Of a DNA stretch of 64,000 nucleotides, positions 33,296 through 42,008 are shown in pieces (the first letter of the stretch is position 1; each line of letters opens with the position of its first letter). Both the position numbers and the translations under genes were made by a program. The notes below the pieces were generated by a model. The model saw nothing but the letters and a program-made list of their open reading frames with translations. It did no database searches and was not told where the DNA came from. Origin of the DNA: CAMLIZ01 sp036231905 (GTDB lineage: Bacteria; Pseudomonadota; Gammaproteobacteria; Burkholderiales; Burkholderiaceae_C); the NCBI RefSeq assembly GCF_036231905.1, contig NZ_JAZARE010000002.1, forward strand, positions 248,001 to 312,000, given 5' to 3'.

Positions 33296-35935
33296 CTAGC
33301 CCAGGCAACGCACCAGCGCGTCCAGGTCCACCGGCTTGGTGAGATGGTGGTCGAAACCGGCCTGCAGGGCCTTGCGGCGGTCTTCGGGCTGGCCGTAACC
33401 GGTCATCGCCACCAGCAAGGCGGCGCGGCCCCAGGCGGTTTCACGCATCAGGGTGGCGGCGCGCAGGCCGTCCATGCCGGGCATGCCGATGTCCATCAGC
33501 ACCACCGAGGGCTGGAAATCCGGGCCGATGTCCAGCGCGGCCTGGCCGCCGTAGCAGCTGCGCACGGTGCTGCCGCACTGGGTGAGCAGCGCCGCGATGC
33601 TGTCGGCGCTGTCGGTGTTGTCGTCCACCACCAGCACGCGGTGGCCCGCCAGGCCGGCCAGCGGGTCGTCCGCGCCCTGCGCGGCCGCGGGCTCGTCGGC
33701 CGGGGCGAGCGCAGGCAGCTCCACCGTGAAGCGGCTGCCCTGCCCGGCGCCGGCGCTGTCCACCCGCACCGTGCCGCCATGGATCTCGACGATGCCGCGC
33801 ACCAGGGCCAGGCCGATGCCCAGGCCCGGCTGGGCATGGCGCAAGGTGGTGTGGGCCTGGGAGAACATCTCGAACACCCGCTGCTGCTCCTGCGGCGGGA
33901 TGCCCAGGCCAGTGTCCTGCACGCTCACCACCAGGTGGTCTCCCTGGCGGCCCGCTGACAGCGTCACCAGGCCGGGTTCCGGCGTGTACTTGGCCGCGTT
34001 GTGCAGCAAATTGGCGAACACCTGGGTCAGCCGTGCCAGGTCGCCCAGCAGTTCAAGCGGCTGGGGTTCCACGTTCAGCTCCAGGCGATGTCCCTGGGCA
34101 TCGAAGAACGGCCGCACCTGCTCCACCGCCAGGTCGATCGCCTCCTGCAGGCGCAGGCGCTGGCGCTGCAGCTGCAGGGTGTTGCGTGAAATGCGCGACA
34201 CGTCGAGCAGGTCGTCCAGCAGGCGCGTGAGTTGCCGCACCTGGCGCTCGATCGCCGCCGCCGACCAGGCCACCGTGCGCGGGTCACCGGGCTTCAGGCT
34301 GAGCAGGCGCGCGCCATTGGCAATCGGGGCCAGCGGGTTGCGCAGCTCGTGCGCCAGGGTGGCGATGAAGTTGTCCTTCTGGCGGTCGGCCTGGCGCAAG
34401 GAGTCCAGCGCCTGCTCGCGCTCGCTCACGTCCAGCACCAGCGCCAGCAGGGCGGCCGCGCGCGGCTGCTCGGGCCGGCGCACCGCGGAGATGCTCCACT
34501 CCGCATGGATCACCCTGCCGTCCTTGCGCCGGTTGCGGATGCGGAAGCTGGCGCGTGGGCGTTCCCCGCGCAGCAGCTCGCGCAGCGTCGCCGGCCCGAT
34601 CTCCTCCTCGGGCAGCGCCCAGCCCAGGTCGCGCGCATGCCGGCCCACCGCCTCGCCCGCGGCCCAGCCGAAGATGGCCTCCGCCTGGCCGGCCCAGCGG
34701 GTGATGTGCAGCTCACCGTCGAACTCGATCACCCCCAGTGGCGTGCTTTCCAGCAGCAGCTGCAGGCGTGCGCTGGCTTCGCGCAGCTGCTCGGACACCT
34801 GCTCGCCCTCTTCCACGTCGAACACCATGCCCACCCACTCGACGATGCGGCCATCGCGCATCACCGGGCTGGCGCGCGCGGTCACGCGGCGGTAGCCGCC
34901 GGTGGGCTGGTGCCACAGGCGGGAACGGCCACGGAACGGTTGCTGCAGGCGCCGCGCCTCCTCCCAGCCCGCCATCACGCCGGCGCGGTCCTCCGGATGC
35001 ATGGCCTCGAGCCAGCCGAACCCGAGGTACTGCTCGCGGGTCTGGCCGGTGAACTCGGCCCAGGAGGGCTGGTCGGTGATGAACTCGCGTTGCGGGCCGG
35101 CGGTCCACACGATGGAGGCGGTGGCATTGACCAGCGAGCGGAAGCGCTGCTCGCTGGTGCGCAGTGCGTTCTCGGCACGCGTGAGCGCGGTGATGTCGGT
35201 GAAAAAAATGCAGTAGTCGTTGTCGCCCAGCCGGCCGGCACTGGTGATCACGTCCACCAGGATGCCATCGGGCCGCTTCAGCCGGGCGTGGAAGGGCCCG
35301 TTGCGGCCGGTTTCGTCGAGCTCCTGGCGCGCCATCGCGTACACCGGCCGCTCCTCCTCGGGGATCAGCGTCGCCTGGCTGATGCGGCCGCCCTGCAGGT
35401 CCGCGCGGCTGTAACCCATCAAGGCGAGGAAGGCGTCATTGGCCTCCGTGATCACGCCGCCGCCGGAAAAGGCGATGGCCACCGCGGAGCTGTCCACCAG
35501 GCGCTGCATGCGCTGCTGGGCGGCGGCCAGGCGCTCGGTGGCCAGCGCGGCGTGCTCAGCGTCCTCCGCCCGGGCTTCCGCACGACGGCGCGCGCGGTGC
35601 ACCTGCTCGAAGGCGGCACACACCACCAGGGCGGTGGGCACCGCGATCAGGGCCCGCAGGACCGAGATCTCGTCCATCACCCCGGCGCCACTGAGCCAGG
35701 CGCTGGCAGTCCGGCCCGCCATCACCAGCAGCACTGCCAGCGCGCCCGGGCCGAAGCCGCCGATCCAGGCCGGCGCCACCACAGCAGGCAAGGCCAGCAC
35801 CAGGGCCGGATCGGCGCCCAGGCGCGCTCCGATGAACGGCCGCAACGCCAGGGCGAGCAGGCTCAGCAGCACCGCCGCCGCGTAGGCGACGGCCAAGCGC
35901 ATGCTCCCCTGCCGCCCCGCTTTCGGTGTCCCCAT
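33296..35935 (-). CDS. Hybrid sensor histidine kinase with three PAS domains
   Basis: 879-aa membrane sensor. Hydrophobic helices at about 10-110 are followed by three PAS domains (about 140-250, 262-380 and 385-500), a HisKA domain with H-box TLAHELRNPLAPIANGARLL near 520, an ATPase domain with NLLHNAAKYTPEPG, DTGLGIPP and GLGIGLALV, and a C-terminal receiver (about 757-875) with phospho-acceptor Asp in VVLMDIGMPGMDG and Lys in LTKPVDL. The receiver is fused, so phosphate may pass on to an Hpt protein or another regulator not seen here. No response regulator gene adjoins it. The signal is unknown. Confidence 0.9.
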   Translation of the reverse strand: MGTPKAGRQGSMRLAVAYAAAVLLSLLALALRPFIGARLGADPALVLALPAVVAPAWIGGFGPGALAVLLVMAGRTASAWLSGAGVMDEISVLRALIAVPTALVVCAAFEQVHRARRRAEARAEDAEHAALATERLAAAQQRMQRLVDSSAVAIAFSGGGVITEANDAFLALMGYSRADLQGGRISQATLIPEEERPVYAMARQELDETGRNGPFHARLKRPDGILVDVITSAGRLGDNDYCIFFTDITALTRAENALRTSEQRFRSLVNATASIVWTAGPQREFITDQPSWAEFTGQTREQYLGFGWLEAMHPEDRAGVMAGWEEARRLQQPFRGRSRLWHQPTGGYRRVTARASPVMRDGRIVEWVGMVFDVEEGEQVSEQLREASARLQLLLESTPLGVIEFDGELHITRWAGQAEAIFGWAAGEAVGRHARDLGWALPEEEIGPATLRELLRGERPRASFRIRNRRKDGRVIHAEWSISAVRRPEQPRAAALLALVLDVSEREQALDSLRQADRQKDNFIATLAHELRNPLAPIANGARLLSLKPGDPRTVAWSAAAIERQVRQLTRLLDDLLDVSRISRNTLQLQRQRLRLQEAIDLAVEQVRPFFDAQGHRLELNVEPQPLELLGDLARLTQVFANLLHNAAKYTPEPGLVTLSAGRQGDHLVVSVQDTGLGIPPQEQQRVFEMFSQAHTTLRHAQPGLGIGLALVRGIVEIHGGTVRVDSAGAGQGSRFTVELPALAPADEPAAAQGADDPLAGLAGHRVLVVDDNTDSADSIAALLTQCGSTVRSCYGGQAALDIGPDFQPSVVLMDIGMPGMDGLRAATLMRETAWGRAALLVAMTGYGQPEDRRKALQAGFDHHLTKPVDLDALVRCLG

Positions 35936-36019
35936 GGCGCCTTCTGCCGCAGCGTCTCGTGTGGTGTCGTGACCGGTTGGCCGGTCGCCGACGGCAGTCT
36001 AACGGCGCCAGCGGCTGCG

Positions 36020-37585
36020 TCAGTGAGCGCCTCCTGCGTCGGCCGCGGGGCCGCCCGCTTTCACCGGCCGGGCGAACCAGATCAGGCCGATCAGGAGCAC
36101 GAACAGGAAGGCGGAGGCGAAGAACACGTCGTCGGCCGCCCGCGTGAACGCCTGCTGGTCGATCATGCGGTTGAGCTGCGCCGCGATCTGCTCCGGGCTG
36201 AAACCGGCAGCGCTGAGGCGCGACCAGGCATCGCCCAAGGGGCCGGTGGCGGTGTTGTTCCCCAGGTTCTCCACCATGTGCACATGGTGCAGGGTGGCGC
36301 GATCGTCCCACACCGTGGTGGCGATCGAGGTGCCGAACGCGCCTGCCGTGATACGGGCAAAGTTCGACAGGCCAGAGGCGGCGGCGATGCGGTCCGGCGT
36401 GAGCCCCGACATGGTGATGCTCATCAGCGGGATGAAGAAGAACGCCACCGCCGCACCCTGCACGATGGTGGGCCACAGGATGCTCCACTGGTCGGCCTGC
36501 GGCGTGAAGCCCGAGCGCATGTAGAGCACGATCGCGAACACCACGAAGGACACCGTGGTGAGCAGGCGCGGGTCGATGCGCGACACGTTCTTGCCCACCA
36601 GCGGCGACAGCAGGATGGCCAGCACGCCCACCGGCGCCAGCGCCATGCCGGCGGCGGTGGCGGTGTAGCCCATGTACTGCTGCAGCCACAGCGGCAGCAG
36701 CACGATGTTGCCGAAGAACAGGCAGTAGGCCAGCGCCAGCGTCACCGAGCCGAAGGCGAAGTTGCGGCGCGCAAACAGGCGCAGGTCCACGATCGGGTGC
36801 TTTTCGGTCAGCTCCCACGCCAGGAAGAACAGGAAGCCCACCAGCGCGGTCACCGCCAGCAGCACGATCTGGCCGGAATGGAACCAGTCGAGCTCCTTGC
36901 CCTTGTCCAGCATGATCTGCAGCGAGCCCACCCAGGTGACCAGCAGCGCCAGCCCGATGCCGTCGATCGGCAGCTTGCGGGTGGGCGATTCACGCTTGCG
37001 GTAGATGAACCAGGTGACCGCCGCGGCGCCCAGGCCCACCGGGATGTTGATGTAGAAGATCCAGGGCCAGGACACGTTGTCGGTGATGTAGCCACCGAGC
37101 AAGGGCCCGGCCACCGGCGCCACCAGCGTGGTCATGGACCACATCGCCAATGCCATGCCGGCCTTGGCGCGTGGATAACTCGCCATCAGCAGCGTCTGCG
37201 ACAGCGGGATCATCGGCCCGGCCACCAGGCCCTGCATCACGCGGAAGGCGATCAGCCATTCGAGCGAGGGCGCAAAGCCGCACAGCCAGCTGGTCAGCAC
37301 GAACAGCAGCACGCTCGTGGTGAACAGCTTGACCGCGCCGAAGCGCATGGTCAGCCAGCCGGTGAGCGGCACCGAGATCGCGTTGGCGACACCGAAGCTG
37401 GTGATCACCCAGGTGCCCTGGTTGGGGCTGACGCCCAGGTCGCCGGCGATCGCGGGCAGCGACACGTTGGCGATCGAGGTGTCCAGCACGTTCATGAAGG
37501 TGGCGAGCGAGAGCGCCACCGTGCCGAGCACCAGCGCGGTGCCCTGCAGCGGCGGATGCTCCGCGGCGGCAGCGGGGCCGGCCAT
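36020..37585 (-). CDS. emrB: DHA2-family multidrug efflux MFS transporter, EmrB-like
   Basis: 521-aa 14-helix proton-driven exporter. FMNVLDTSIANVSLPAIAGD is the DHA2 motif D1, LTGWLTMRFGAVKLF is motif A, and the glycine-rich APVAGPLLGGYI is motif C. It begins immediately after the emrA stop (TAA then ATG), so the two are co-translated. With EmrA and the upstream outer-membrane factor it would make a tripartite pump exporting hydrophobic drugs or fatty-acid-like compounds. MarR control is inferred from the operon. The drug range cannot be read from sequence. Confidence 0.92.
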   Translation of the reverse strand: MAGPAAAAEHPPLQGTALVLGTVALSLATFMNVLDTSIANVSLPAIAGDLGVSPNQGTWVITSFGVANAISVPLTGWLTMRFGAVKLFTTSVLLFVLTSWLCGFAPSLEWLIAFRVMQGLVAGPMIPLSQTLLMASYPRAKAGMALAMWSMTTLVAPVAGPLLGGYITDNVSWPWIFYINIPVGLGAAAVTWFIYRKRESPTRKLPIDGIGLALLVTWVGSLQIMLDKGKELDWFHSGQIVLLAVTALVGFLFFLAWELTEKHPIVDLRLFARRNFAFGSVTLALAYCLFFGNIVLLPLWLQQYMGYTATAAGMALAPVGVLAILLSPLVGKNVSRIDPRLLTTVSFVVFAIVLYMRSGFTPQADQWSILWPTIVQGAAVAFFFIPLMSITMSGLTPDRIAAASGLSNFARITAGAFGTSIATTVWDDRATLHHVHMVENLGNNTATGPLGDAWSRLSAAGFSPEQIAAQLNRMIDQQAFTRAADDVFFASAFLFVLLIGLIWFARPVKAGGPAADAGGAH

Positions 37586-38950
37586 TTACTTGCTCAGCGA
37601 GGTGGCCAACACGCCGGCCGTGGCCAGCGCGACGGGACCCGTCGCCGGGGGCGCGGCTACAGAGGCGGAGGCCTGGTCGGCCGGCGCCACCGTGGCCGCC
37701 TTGGCGGCCGGCGCGGACGCCGAGGCCACGCGCGGCGCATGCCCCAGGTTGGCCGCGATGATCTTGCGCACCTCGCCTTCGGCGTCGCGGTTGATGCGGT
37801 CGAACACCGCCGTCTGCGCCACCGCCTCCCGGCGCGGCGCGTCGGCCAGGGCCTTGCCGTCGGTGTGGCTCACGTCCACCCTGGCGTCCATGGACAGGCC
37901 CACGCGCAGCGGATGCGCCGCCACTTCTTCCGGATTGAGCGCGATGCGCACCGGCACGCGCTGCACCACCTTGATCCAGTTGCCAGTGGCGTTCTGCGCC
38001 GGCAGCAGCGCAAACGCCGCACCGGTGCCCGCGCCCAGGCCGGCCACGGCACCGTGGTATTCCACCTTCTTGCCGTACACGTCGGCCACCAGGGTGGCCG
38101 GCTGGCCGATGCGCAGCTTGCGCAGCTGGCTTTCCTTGAAGTTCGCGTCGACCCACACCTGGTCCAGCGCCACTACCGTCATCAACGGGGCGCCCGGCTG
38201 CACGCGCTGGCCGACCTGCACGCTGCGCTTGGCCACGTACCCGTTCACCGGCGCCGGCAGGTCGGCGCGCTTGAGCGCCAGGTAGGCTTCGCGCACACGT
38301 GCGGCGGCACGCTGCACGTTGGGATGCTGCTCCACGCTGGTGTTGTCGGTGAGCGATTGGTTGGAGGCCAGTTGCTCCTGCGCCGCCACCACCGCCGATT
38401 GGGCGGCCGCCAAAGCGCTCCTGGCCGCGGCCAGCTGCGCGGTGACGTGGTTGAACTCCTCCTTGCCCACCGCGCCGGTGGCCACCAGCGGCGCGCGCCG
38501 GTTGACGTCGTCCTGCGCCTTGGCCACGTCGGCCTGGGCCCGGGCGACGTCGGCCTGGCGGGCGGAGATCTGCGCTTTCAGGGTCGAGTTGTTGACGAAC
38601 AGGGTGCGCACCTCGCGCACCGTCTGCGCCAGCTGGGCCTCGGCCTGGTCCAGCGCCACCTGCGCGTCGGCCGGGTCCAGGCGCACCAGCGACTGGCCGG
38701 CCTTGACGAAGTCGGTGTCGTCGGCGCCGATGCTCAGCACCGTGCCGCCAACCTGCGGCGTGATCTGCACCACGTTGGCCTGCACATAGGCGTTGTCGGT
38801 GCTTTCGTAGTGGTTGAGCACCAGCGCGTAGTAGGCGCCGTAGGCGGCGCCACCGGCGACGACCAGGCCCGCCACGGCAGCCAGGGCCTTCTTGCGCTTG
38901 GGATTGCCTGCGGCGGCTGCGGGAGCGGCGGGGGTGGATTGAGCGTCCAT
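37586..38950 (-). CDS. emrA: Membrane fusion protein, EmrA/HlyD-like
   Basis: 454-aa periplasmic adaptor. One N-terminal transmembrane helix (ALAAVAGLVVAGGAAYGAYY) is followed by YESTDNAYVQANVVQITPQV, the EmrA signature. Then come the lipoyl half (VRLDPADAQVALDQAEAQLA), a coiled-coil hairpin of Ala/Gln-rich helices at about 110-215, and the second lipoyl half (LPAPVNGYVAKRSVQVGQRV). The C-terminal 80 or so residues form an unusual Ala/Pro/Val-rich tail that most EmrA proteins lack. It lies between the outer-membrane factor and emrB in one operon. Confidence 0.92.
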   Translation of the reverse strand: MDAQSTPAAPAAAAGNPKRKKALAAVAGLVVAGGAAYGAYYALVLNHYESTDNAYVQANVVQITPQVGGTVLSIGADDTDFVKAGQSLVRLDPADAQVALDQAEAQLAQTVREVRTLFVNNSTLKAQISARQADVARAQADVAKAQDDVNRRAPLVATGAVGKEEFNHVTAQLAAARSALAAAQSAVVAAQEQLASNQSLTDNTSVEQHPNVQRAAARVREAYLALKRADLPAPVNGYVAKRSVQVGQRVQPGAPLMTVVALDQVWVDANFKESQLRKLRIGQPATLVADVYGKKVEYHGAVAGLGAGTGAAFALLPAQNATGNWIKVVQRVPVRIALNPEEVAAHPLRVGLSMDARVDVSHTDGKALADAPRREAVAQTAVFDRINRDAEGEVRKIIAANLGHAPRVASASAPAAKAATVAPADQASASVAAPPATGPVALATAGVLATSLSK

Positions 38951-38985
38951 GGTGAAGAGGTCCTCTGTTCGTTCGTGTTCGTTGT

Positions 38986-40467
38986 TCAGTGCGCCTGGGC
39001 CAGCTGCTGGGCCGGGGCGGTGTAGCCGCCACCCAAGGCGCGCATCAAGGCCACCTGGCTGTCCAGCGCCCGCGCTTTCAGGTCGGCGGCGGCGCGGCGC
39101 TGCGCCAGCACGTTGGATTCGGCGATCAGCACCGTGAGGTAGGGCCCGAGGCCGGCCTTGTAGCGCTGCGTCGCCAGCTCATAGGCGCTTTCGGCGGCGG
39201 CCTGTGCGCTGGCCTGCTCCTGCTGCTGGCGCGCGATGGATTGCAGCGAGCTGATCTGGTCGGCCACGTCGCGCACCGCCTCCAGCACGGCGCCGTTGTA
39301 GGCCTCGACGGCGGCGTCCAGGTCGGCGGCCTTGCCGCGGTAGTTGGCGCGCAGCCGGCCGGCATCGAAGATCGGCAGGTGGATCGCCGGGCCCACACCG
39401 TACTGGCGGCTGCCGGTCTCGATCAGCCGGTCCAGGCCGATGGCGCTGAAGCCGGCGAAAGCGACCAGGTTGACGCTGGGATAGAACTGCGCGCGTGCGG
39501 CCTGCAGGTCCTGCGTCGCGGCTTCGATGCGCTGGCGCGCGGCTTCGATGTCGGCACGCCGGCCCAAGAGGTCGGCCGGCACACTGGCCGGCAGCGGCAC
39601 GGCCTGCACCGCCTGCAGCCGAGGGGCGAGCCCATCCAGCGCCTGCGGCGGCTGCGCTGTCAGCGCGGCGAGCGCGTGGCGCGTCAACGCCGCCTGTTCG
39701 TCAAGCGCGGCGAGCTGCTGCCGCAGTTCGGGCAAGGCGCCCTCGCCCTGGCGCAGCTCCACGTTGGTGTCGATGCCGGCCTGCACCCGCTGGCGGATCA
39801 GCGCCAGGATGTCGGCCCGCTGCGCCAGTGCACGCTCGCTCACGGCACGCTGCTCCTGCAGGCGCGCCAACTGCACGTAGGCGCGGCTGACATTGGCCGC
39901 CAGCAGCACGCGCGCCGCCTGGGCGTCGGCCTCGGCGGCACGCTGGGCGCCCAGCGCCGCCTCCAGCGCAGCGAGGTGGCGGCCGAAAAAGTCGATCTCC
40001 CAGGAAGCGCCGGCCTGCAGGGTGGCACTCGTCTGCATCGAGCCCGCCAGCGGCGGCGGGAACAGGCCATGCTCGGGGTAGCGCTGGCGCGTGCCTTCGA
40101 AGCTGCCGTTCACCTGCGGCAGCTCGGCCGCCTGTGCGCCAGCCACCAGGGCCTGGGCGCGCTGCACCCGCACCTGTGCGGACTTCAGCGAGGGGTTGTC
40201 GCTGAGGGCGCGCTGCACCAGCTGGTCAAGCTGGGGATCCTTGAAGTCCTGCCACCAGGCCTGCGCCAGCGCGGGCGCAGTGCCGCCGCCGTCCAGACCG
40301 ACGGCAGCCGGCACGACCGGCTTTGATTGCGGGTGCACGTCGCCCGGGCTGGCACAGCCGGCGAGCAGCAGGGTGGCCGCCATGGCGATGGCCGCAATGG
40401 CGGTGAAGGTGGTCAGCGCCAGGCCGGACGGGCGGCGCGGGACGGTGAGGCGGTGCAAGTTGTCCAT
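38986..40467 (-). CDS. Outer-membrane efflux lipoprotein, NodT/OprM-like
   Basis: 493-aa RND/EmrAB outer-membrane channel. The leader ends LLLAGCASP, so Cys is lipidated. Two outer-membrane efflux (TolC-like) repeats follow: LVQRALSDNPSLKSAQVRVQ, ASWEIDFFGRHLAALEAALG and RRADIEAARQRIEAATQDLQ are classic NodT-family stretches, and YGVGPAIHLPIFDAGRLRAN marks the second half. The start is at 40467, as no closer start leaves a leader of normal length. It is first in the efflux operon after marR, with 35 bp to emrA. A MarR-like half-palindrome lies 21 nt upstream of the start. Confidence 0.9.
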   Translation of the reverse strand: MDNLHRLTVPRRPSGLALTTFTAIAAIAMAATLLLAGCASPGDVHPQSKPVVPAAVGLDGGGTAPALAQAWWQDFKDPQLDQLVQRALSDNPSLKSAQVRVQRAQALVAGAQAAELPQVNGSFEGTRQRYPEHGLFPPPLAGSMQTSATLQAGASWEIDFFGRHLAALEAALGAQRAAEADAQAARVLLAANVSRAYVQLARLQEQRAVSERALAQRADILALIRQRVQAGIDTNVELRQGEGALPELRQQLAALDEQAALTRHALAALTAQPPQALDGLAPRLQAVQAVPLPASVPADLLGRRADIEAARQRIEAATQDLQAARAQFYPSVNLVAFAGFSAIGLDRLIETGSRQYGVGPAIHLPIFDAGRLRANYRGKAADLDAAVEAYNGAVLEAVRDVADQISSLQSIARQQQEQASAQAAAESAYELATQRYKAGLGPYLTVLIAESNVLAQRRAAADLKARALDSQVALMRALGGGYTAPAQQLAQAH

Positions 40468-40487
40468 AAATTTGTTAGGGCTGTTTC

Positions 40488-40500
40488 TGCTTAGGCAACT
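40488..40500. promoter_or_regulatory. Putative MarR site before the efflux operon
   Basis: TGCTTAGGCAACT, whose complement TTGCCTAAGCA resembles the perfect TTGCCCGGGCAA palindrome upstream of marR. It lies between the marR stop and the outer-membrane factor start, a position where repression would control efflux separately from marR. Confidence 0.45.
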
Positions 40501-40520
40501 ATTTCGGCAAGACAAACCGC

Positions 40521-41018
40521 TCAATCGGCGGTGGCCATGGCCCCCTGTCGCAGCGCCTCTCCGTTTTCCAGCATGCGGCGCAGGTAGGACATCAGCGCCT
40601 GCCACTCGGTCTTGGAGAAACCCGACAGATGGGCATTCAGCACGTCGGTCAGCACGCCGGGCACGAGCGCTGCGGCGGCCTCCCCCTCCGGGGTGAGCTC
40701 GAGCATCACGACACGGCGGTCTTCGGTGGAGCGCACCCGCTTGCACAAGCCCTTTTTCTCCAGGCGATCAAGAAGGCGGGTGGTGGCGCCGGCGTCCATC
40801 TGCAGCTCGCGCGCCATCTCGGCCACGGCCATGCGCTTGGCCTGGCGCAGCTTGAACAGCGGCATCCACTGCGCATGGGTGAGGTCGTGAGGTTCCAGCT
40901 GCAGCTCGGCCTGCTGGATGAAGGAGGCGAGCACCCGCTTCATGAGGTAGGCCACGCTGTCCTCGGCGCAATAGGCGCCAGGGCGGTACAGGTCAGCGGG
41001 AGGGGGGATACGTGCCAT
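40521..41018 (-). CDS. MarR-family transcriptional regulator
   Basis: 165-aa winged-helix repressor. The DNA-binding domain contains LTHAQWMPLFKLRQAKRMAV, the recognition region MDAGATTRLLDRLEKKGLC and the wing RSTEDRRVVMLELTPEG. It resembles EmrR/MprA-type regulators of efflux pumps. I used the ATG at 41018 (MARIPPPADLY); upstream starts run into the operator. It is the first gene before the outer-membrane factor, emrA and emrB, which is the standard layout for a pump regulator released by its substrates. Confidence 0.9.
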   Translation of the reverse strand: MARIPPPADLYRPGAYCAEDSVAYLMKRVLASFIQQAELQLEPHDLTHAQWMPLFKLRQAKRMAVAEMARELQMDAGATTRLLDRLEKKGLCKRVRSTEDRRVVMLELTPEGEAAAALVPGVLTDVLNAHLSGFSKTEWQALMSYLRRMLENGEALRQGAMATAD

Positions 41019-41044
41019 GGCAAGAAATATACTTGCCCGGGCAA
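41019..41044. promoter_or_regulatory. Putative MarR operator region
   Basis: Two overlapping palindromes sit immediately upstream of the marR start: GGCAAG-N7-CTTGCC (41019-41037) and the perfect 12-bp TTGCCCGGGCAA (41033-41044). MarR proteins bind palindromes of this size near their own promoter. The identification is by pattern only. Confidence 0.55.
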
Positions 41045-41079
41045 ACAATGTCAAGGCTGCCTTTGCTCCAGCAGGCTTG

Positions 41080-41901
41080 TCAGGGCCGAGGGGCGCTTAC
41101 AGGATGGGTTTCGCCGCTGCGCCGAGGCTGGATGGGCGCGGCGCGCACGCAGTTGCGGCCGGCCTCCTTGGCGGCGAACAACGCCGTGTCCGCATCATGG
41201 ATCAGCGCGTCCAGCGAGGCATGGCCCGGCTCGACCGCCGCCACGCCGATGCTCACCGTGGCCTGCACCTCGCGCCCCTGCCAGCCCAGCTTGAACTCGC
41301 TCACCCGTTCGCGGATGCGGTCGGCCACGTCCAGCGCGCCCAGCGGGTCGGTGTGCGGCAGGAAGACGATCAGCTCCTCGCCACCAAAGCGGCCCAGCAG
41401 GTCGGCCTGGCGCAGGGACGCCAGCGTCACCCGCGTGATCTCGCACAGCAGCGCGTCGCCGCAGATGTGGCCGTGGGTGTCGTTGATGCGCTTGAAATGA
41501 TCGGCGTCCACCAGCAGCAGGGCGCCGGCCGTCTGGTAGCGCCGGCAGCGCGCCAGCTCGCGCTCGGCCAGGTCCATGAAGTGGCGACGGTTGTGCACGC
41601 CGGTGAGTTCGTCCTGGGTGGCTCGGATGGCGAGCTCGTCGCGCGCCTGGGCCAGCTCGAACAGCAGGCGCAGCACGAAGGCATTGACCCAGGGCGCCAG
41701 CACGGCGCAGCTGATGCCGGCCGCCACGCCGGCCAGCACGGACTCCCCCCGGCCCAGCAGTGCCACCACGCCTTGCACGGCGCCCACGGCCAGGGCCACC
41801 GCCGCCACGGTGAGCAGCGCGTTCACCCGCCACACGCCCAGGCGCAGCAGCCGGCCGCTCAGCCAGCGCCACCAGGAGGAAGGGGATGCATCGGATCTCA
41901 T
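41080..41901 (-). CDS. Diguanylate cyclase with N-terminal membrane region
   Basis: 273-aa c-di-GMP synthase. Two membrane helices at about 25-85 (LLTVAAVALAVGAVQGVVAL) anchor a GGDEF domain: DELTGVHNRRHF, LLVDADHFKRINDTHGHICG and the active loop GRFGGEELIVFL. The signature is GGEEL rather than GGEEF or GGDEF; Leu is an uncommon last residue. An inhibitory I-site RxxD (RQAD) sits 5 residues before it, so product feedback is likely. I used the ATG at 41901; an ATG at 41943 is possible. The signal is unknown. Confidence 0.88.
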   Translation of the reverse strand: MRSDASPSSWWRWLSGRLLRLGVWRVNALLTVAAVALAVGAVQGVVALLGRGESVLAGVAAGISCAVLAPWVNAFVLRLLFELAQARDELAIRATQDELTGVHNRRHFMDLAERELARCRRYQTAGALLLVDADHFKRINDTHGHICGDALLCEITRVTLASLRQADLLGRFGGEELIVFLPHTDPLGALDVADRIRERVSEFKLGWQGREVQATVSIGVAAVEPGHASLDALIHDADTALFAAKEAGRNCVRAAPIQPRRSGETHPVSAPRP

Positions 41902-41948
41902 CACGGGCCCTGCGCCCTGATTGCAACACAAACCGCGCGACAAGGGCG

Positions 41949-41979
41949 TTGACAGCGCATTGGCCGCGGGCCTAAAGTG
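41949..41979 (+). promoter_or_regulatory. Sigma-70-like promoter of the SPFH gene
   Basis: A perfect -35 TTGACA at 41949-41954, an 18-bp spacer, then TAAAGT as -10. This is the best sigma-70 match I found in the window. Transcription would start near 41986, about 23 nt before the ATG. Confidence 0.6.
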
Positions 41980-41987
41980 ATATCACT
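41976..41987. promoter_or_regulatory. AGTGATATCACT palindrome over the SPFH transcription start
   Basis: A perfect 12-bp palindrome overlapping the -10 box and predicted start site, a position expected of a repressor operator. The ribbon-helix-helix protein encoded downstream is an obvious candidate ligand, but this is inference. Confidence 0.5.
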
Positions 41988-42008
41988 CTGATTTCAAACG
42001 AGGCGGGC

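Noticed and set aside
34232..39025. A very long open frame on the plus strand (about 1600 codons) covering the sensor kinase and emrAB
   Set aside because: It is antisense to well-supported genes with catalytic motifs, its product is His/Arg/Gln/Gly-rich low complexity, and such frames are expected opposite GC-rich codons.
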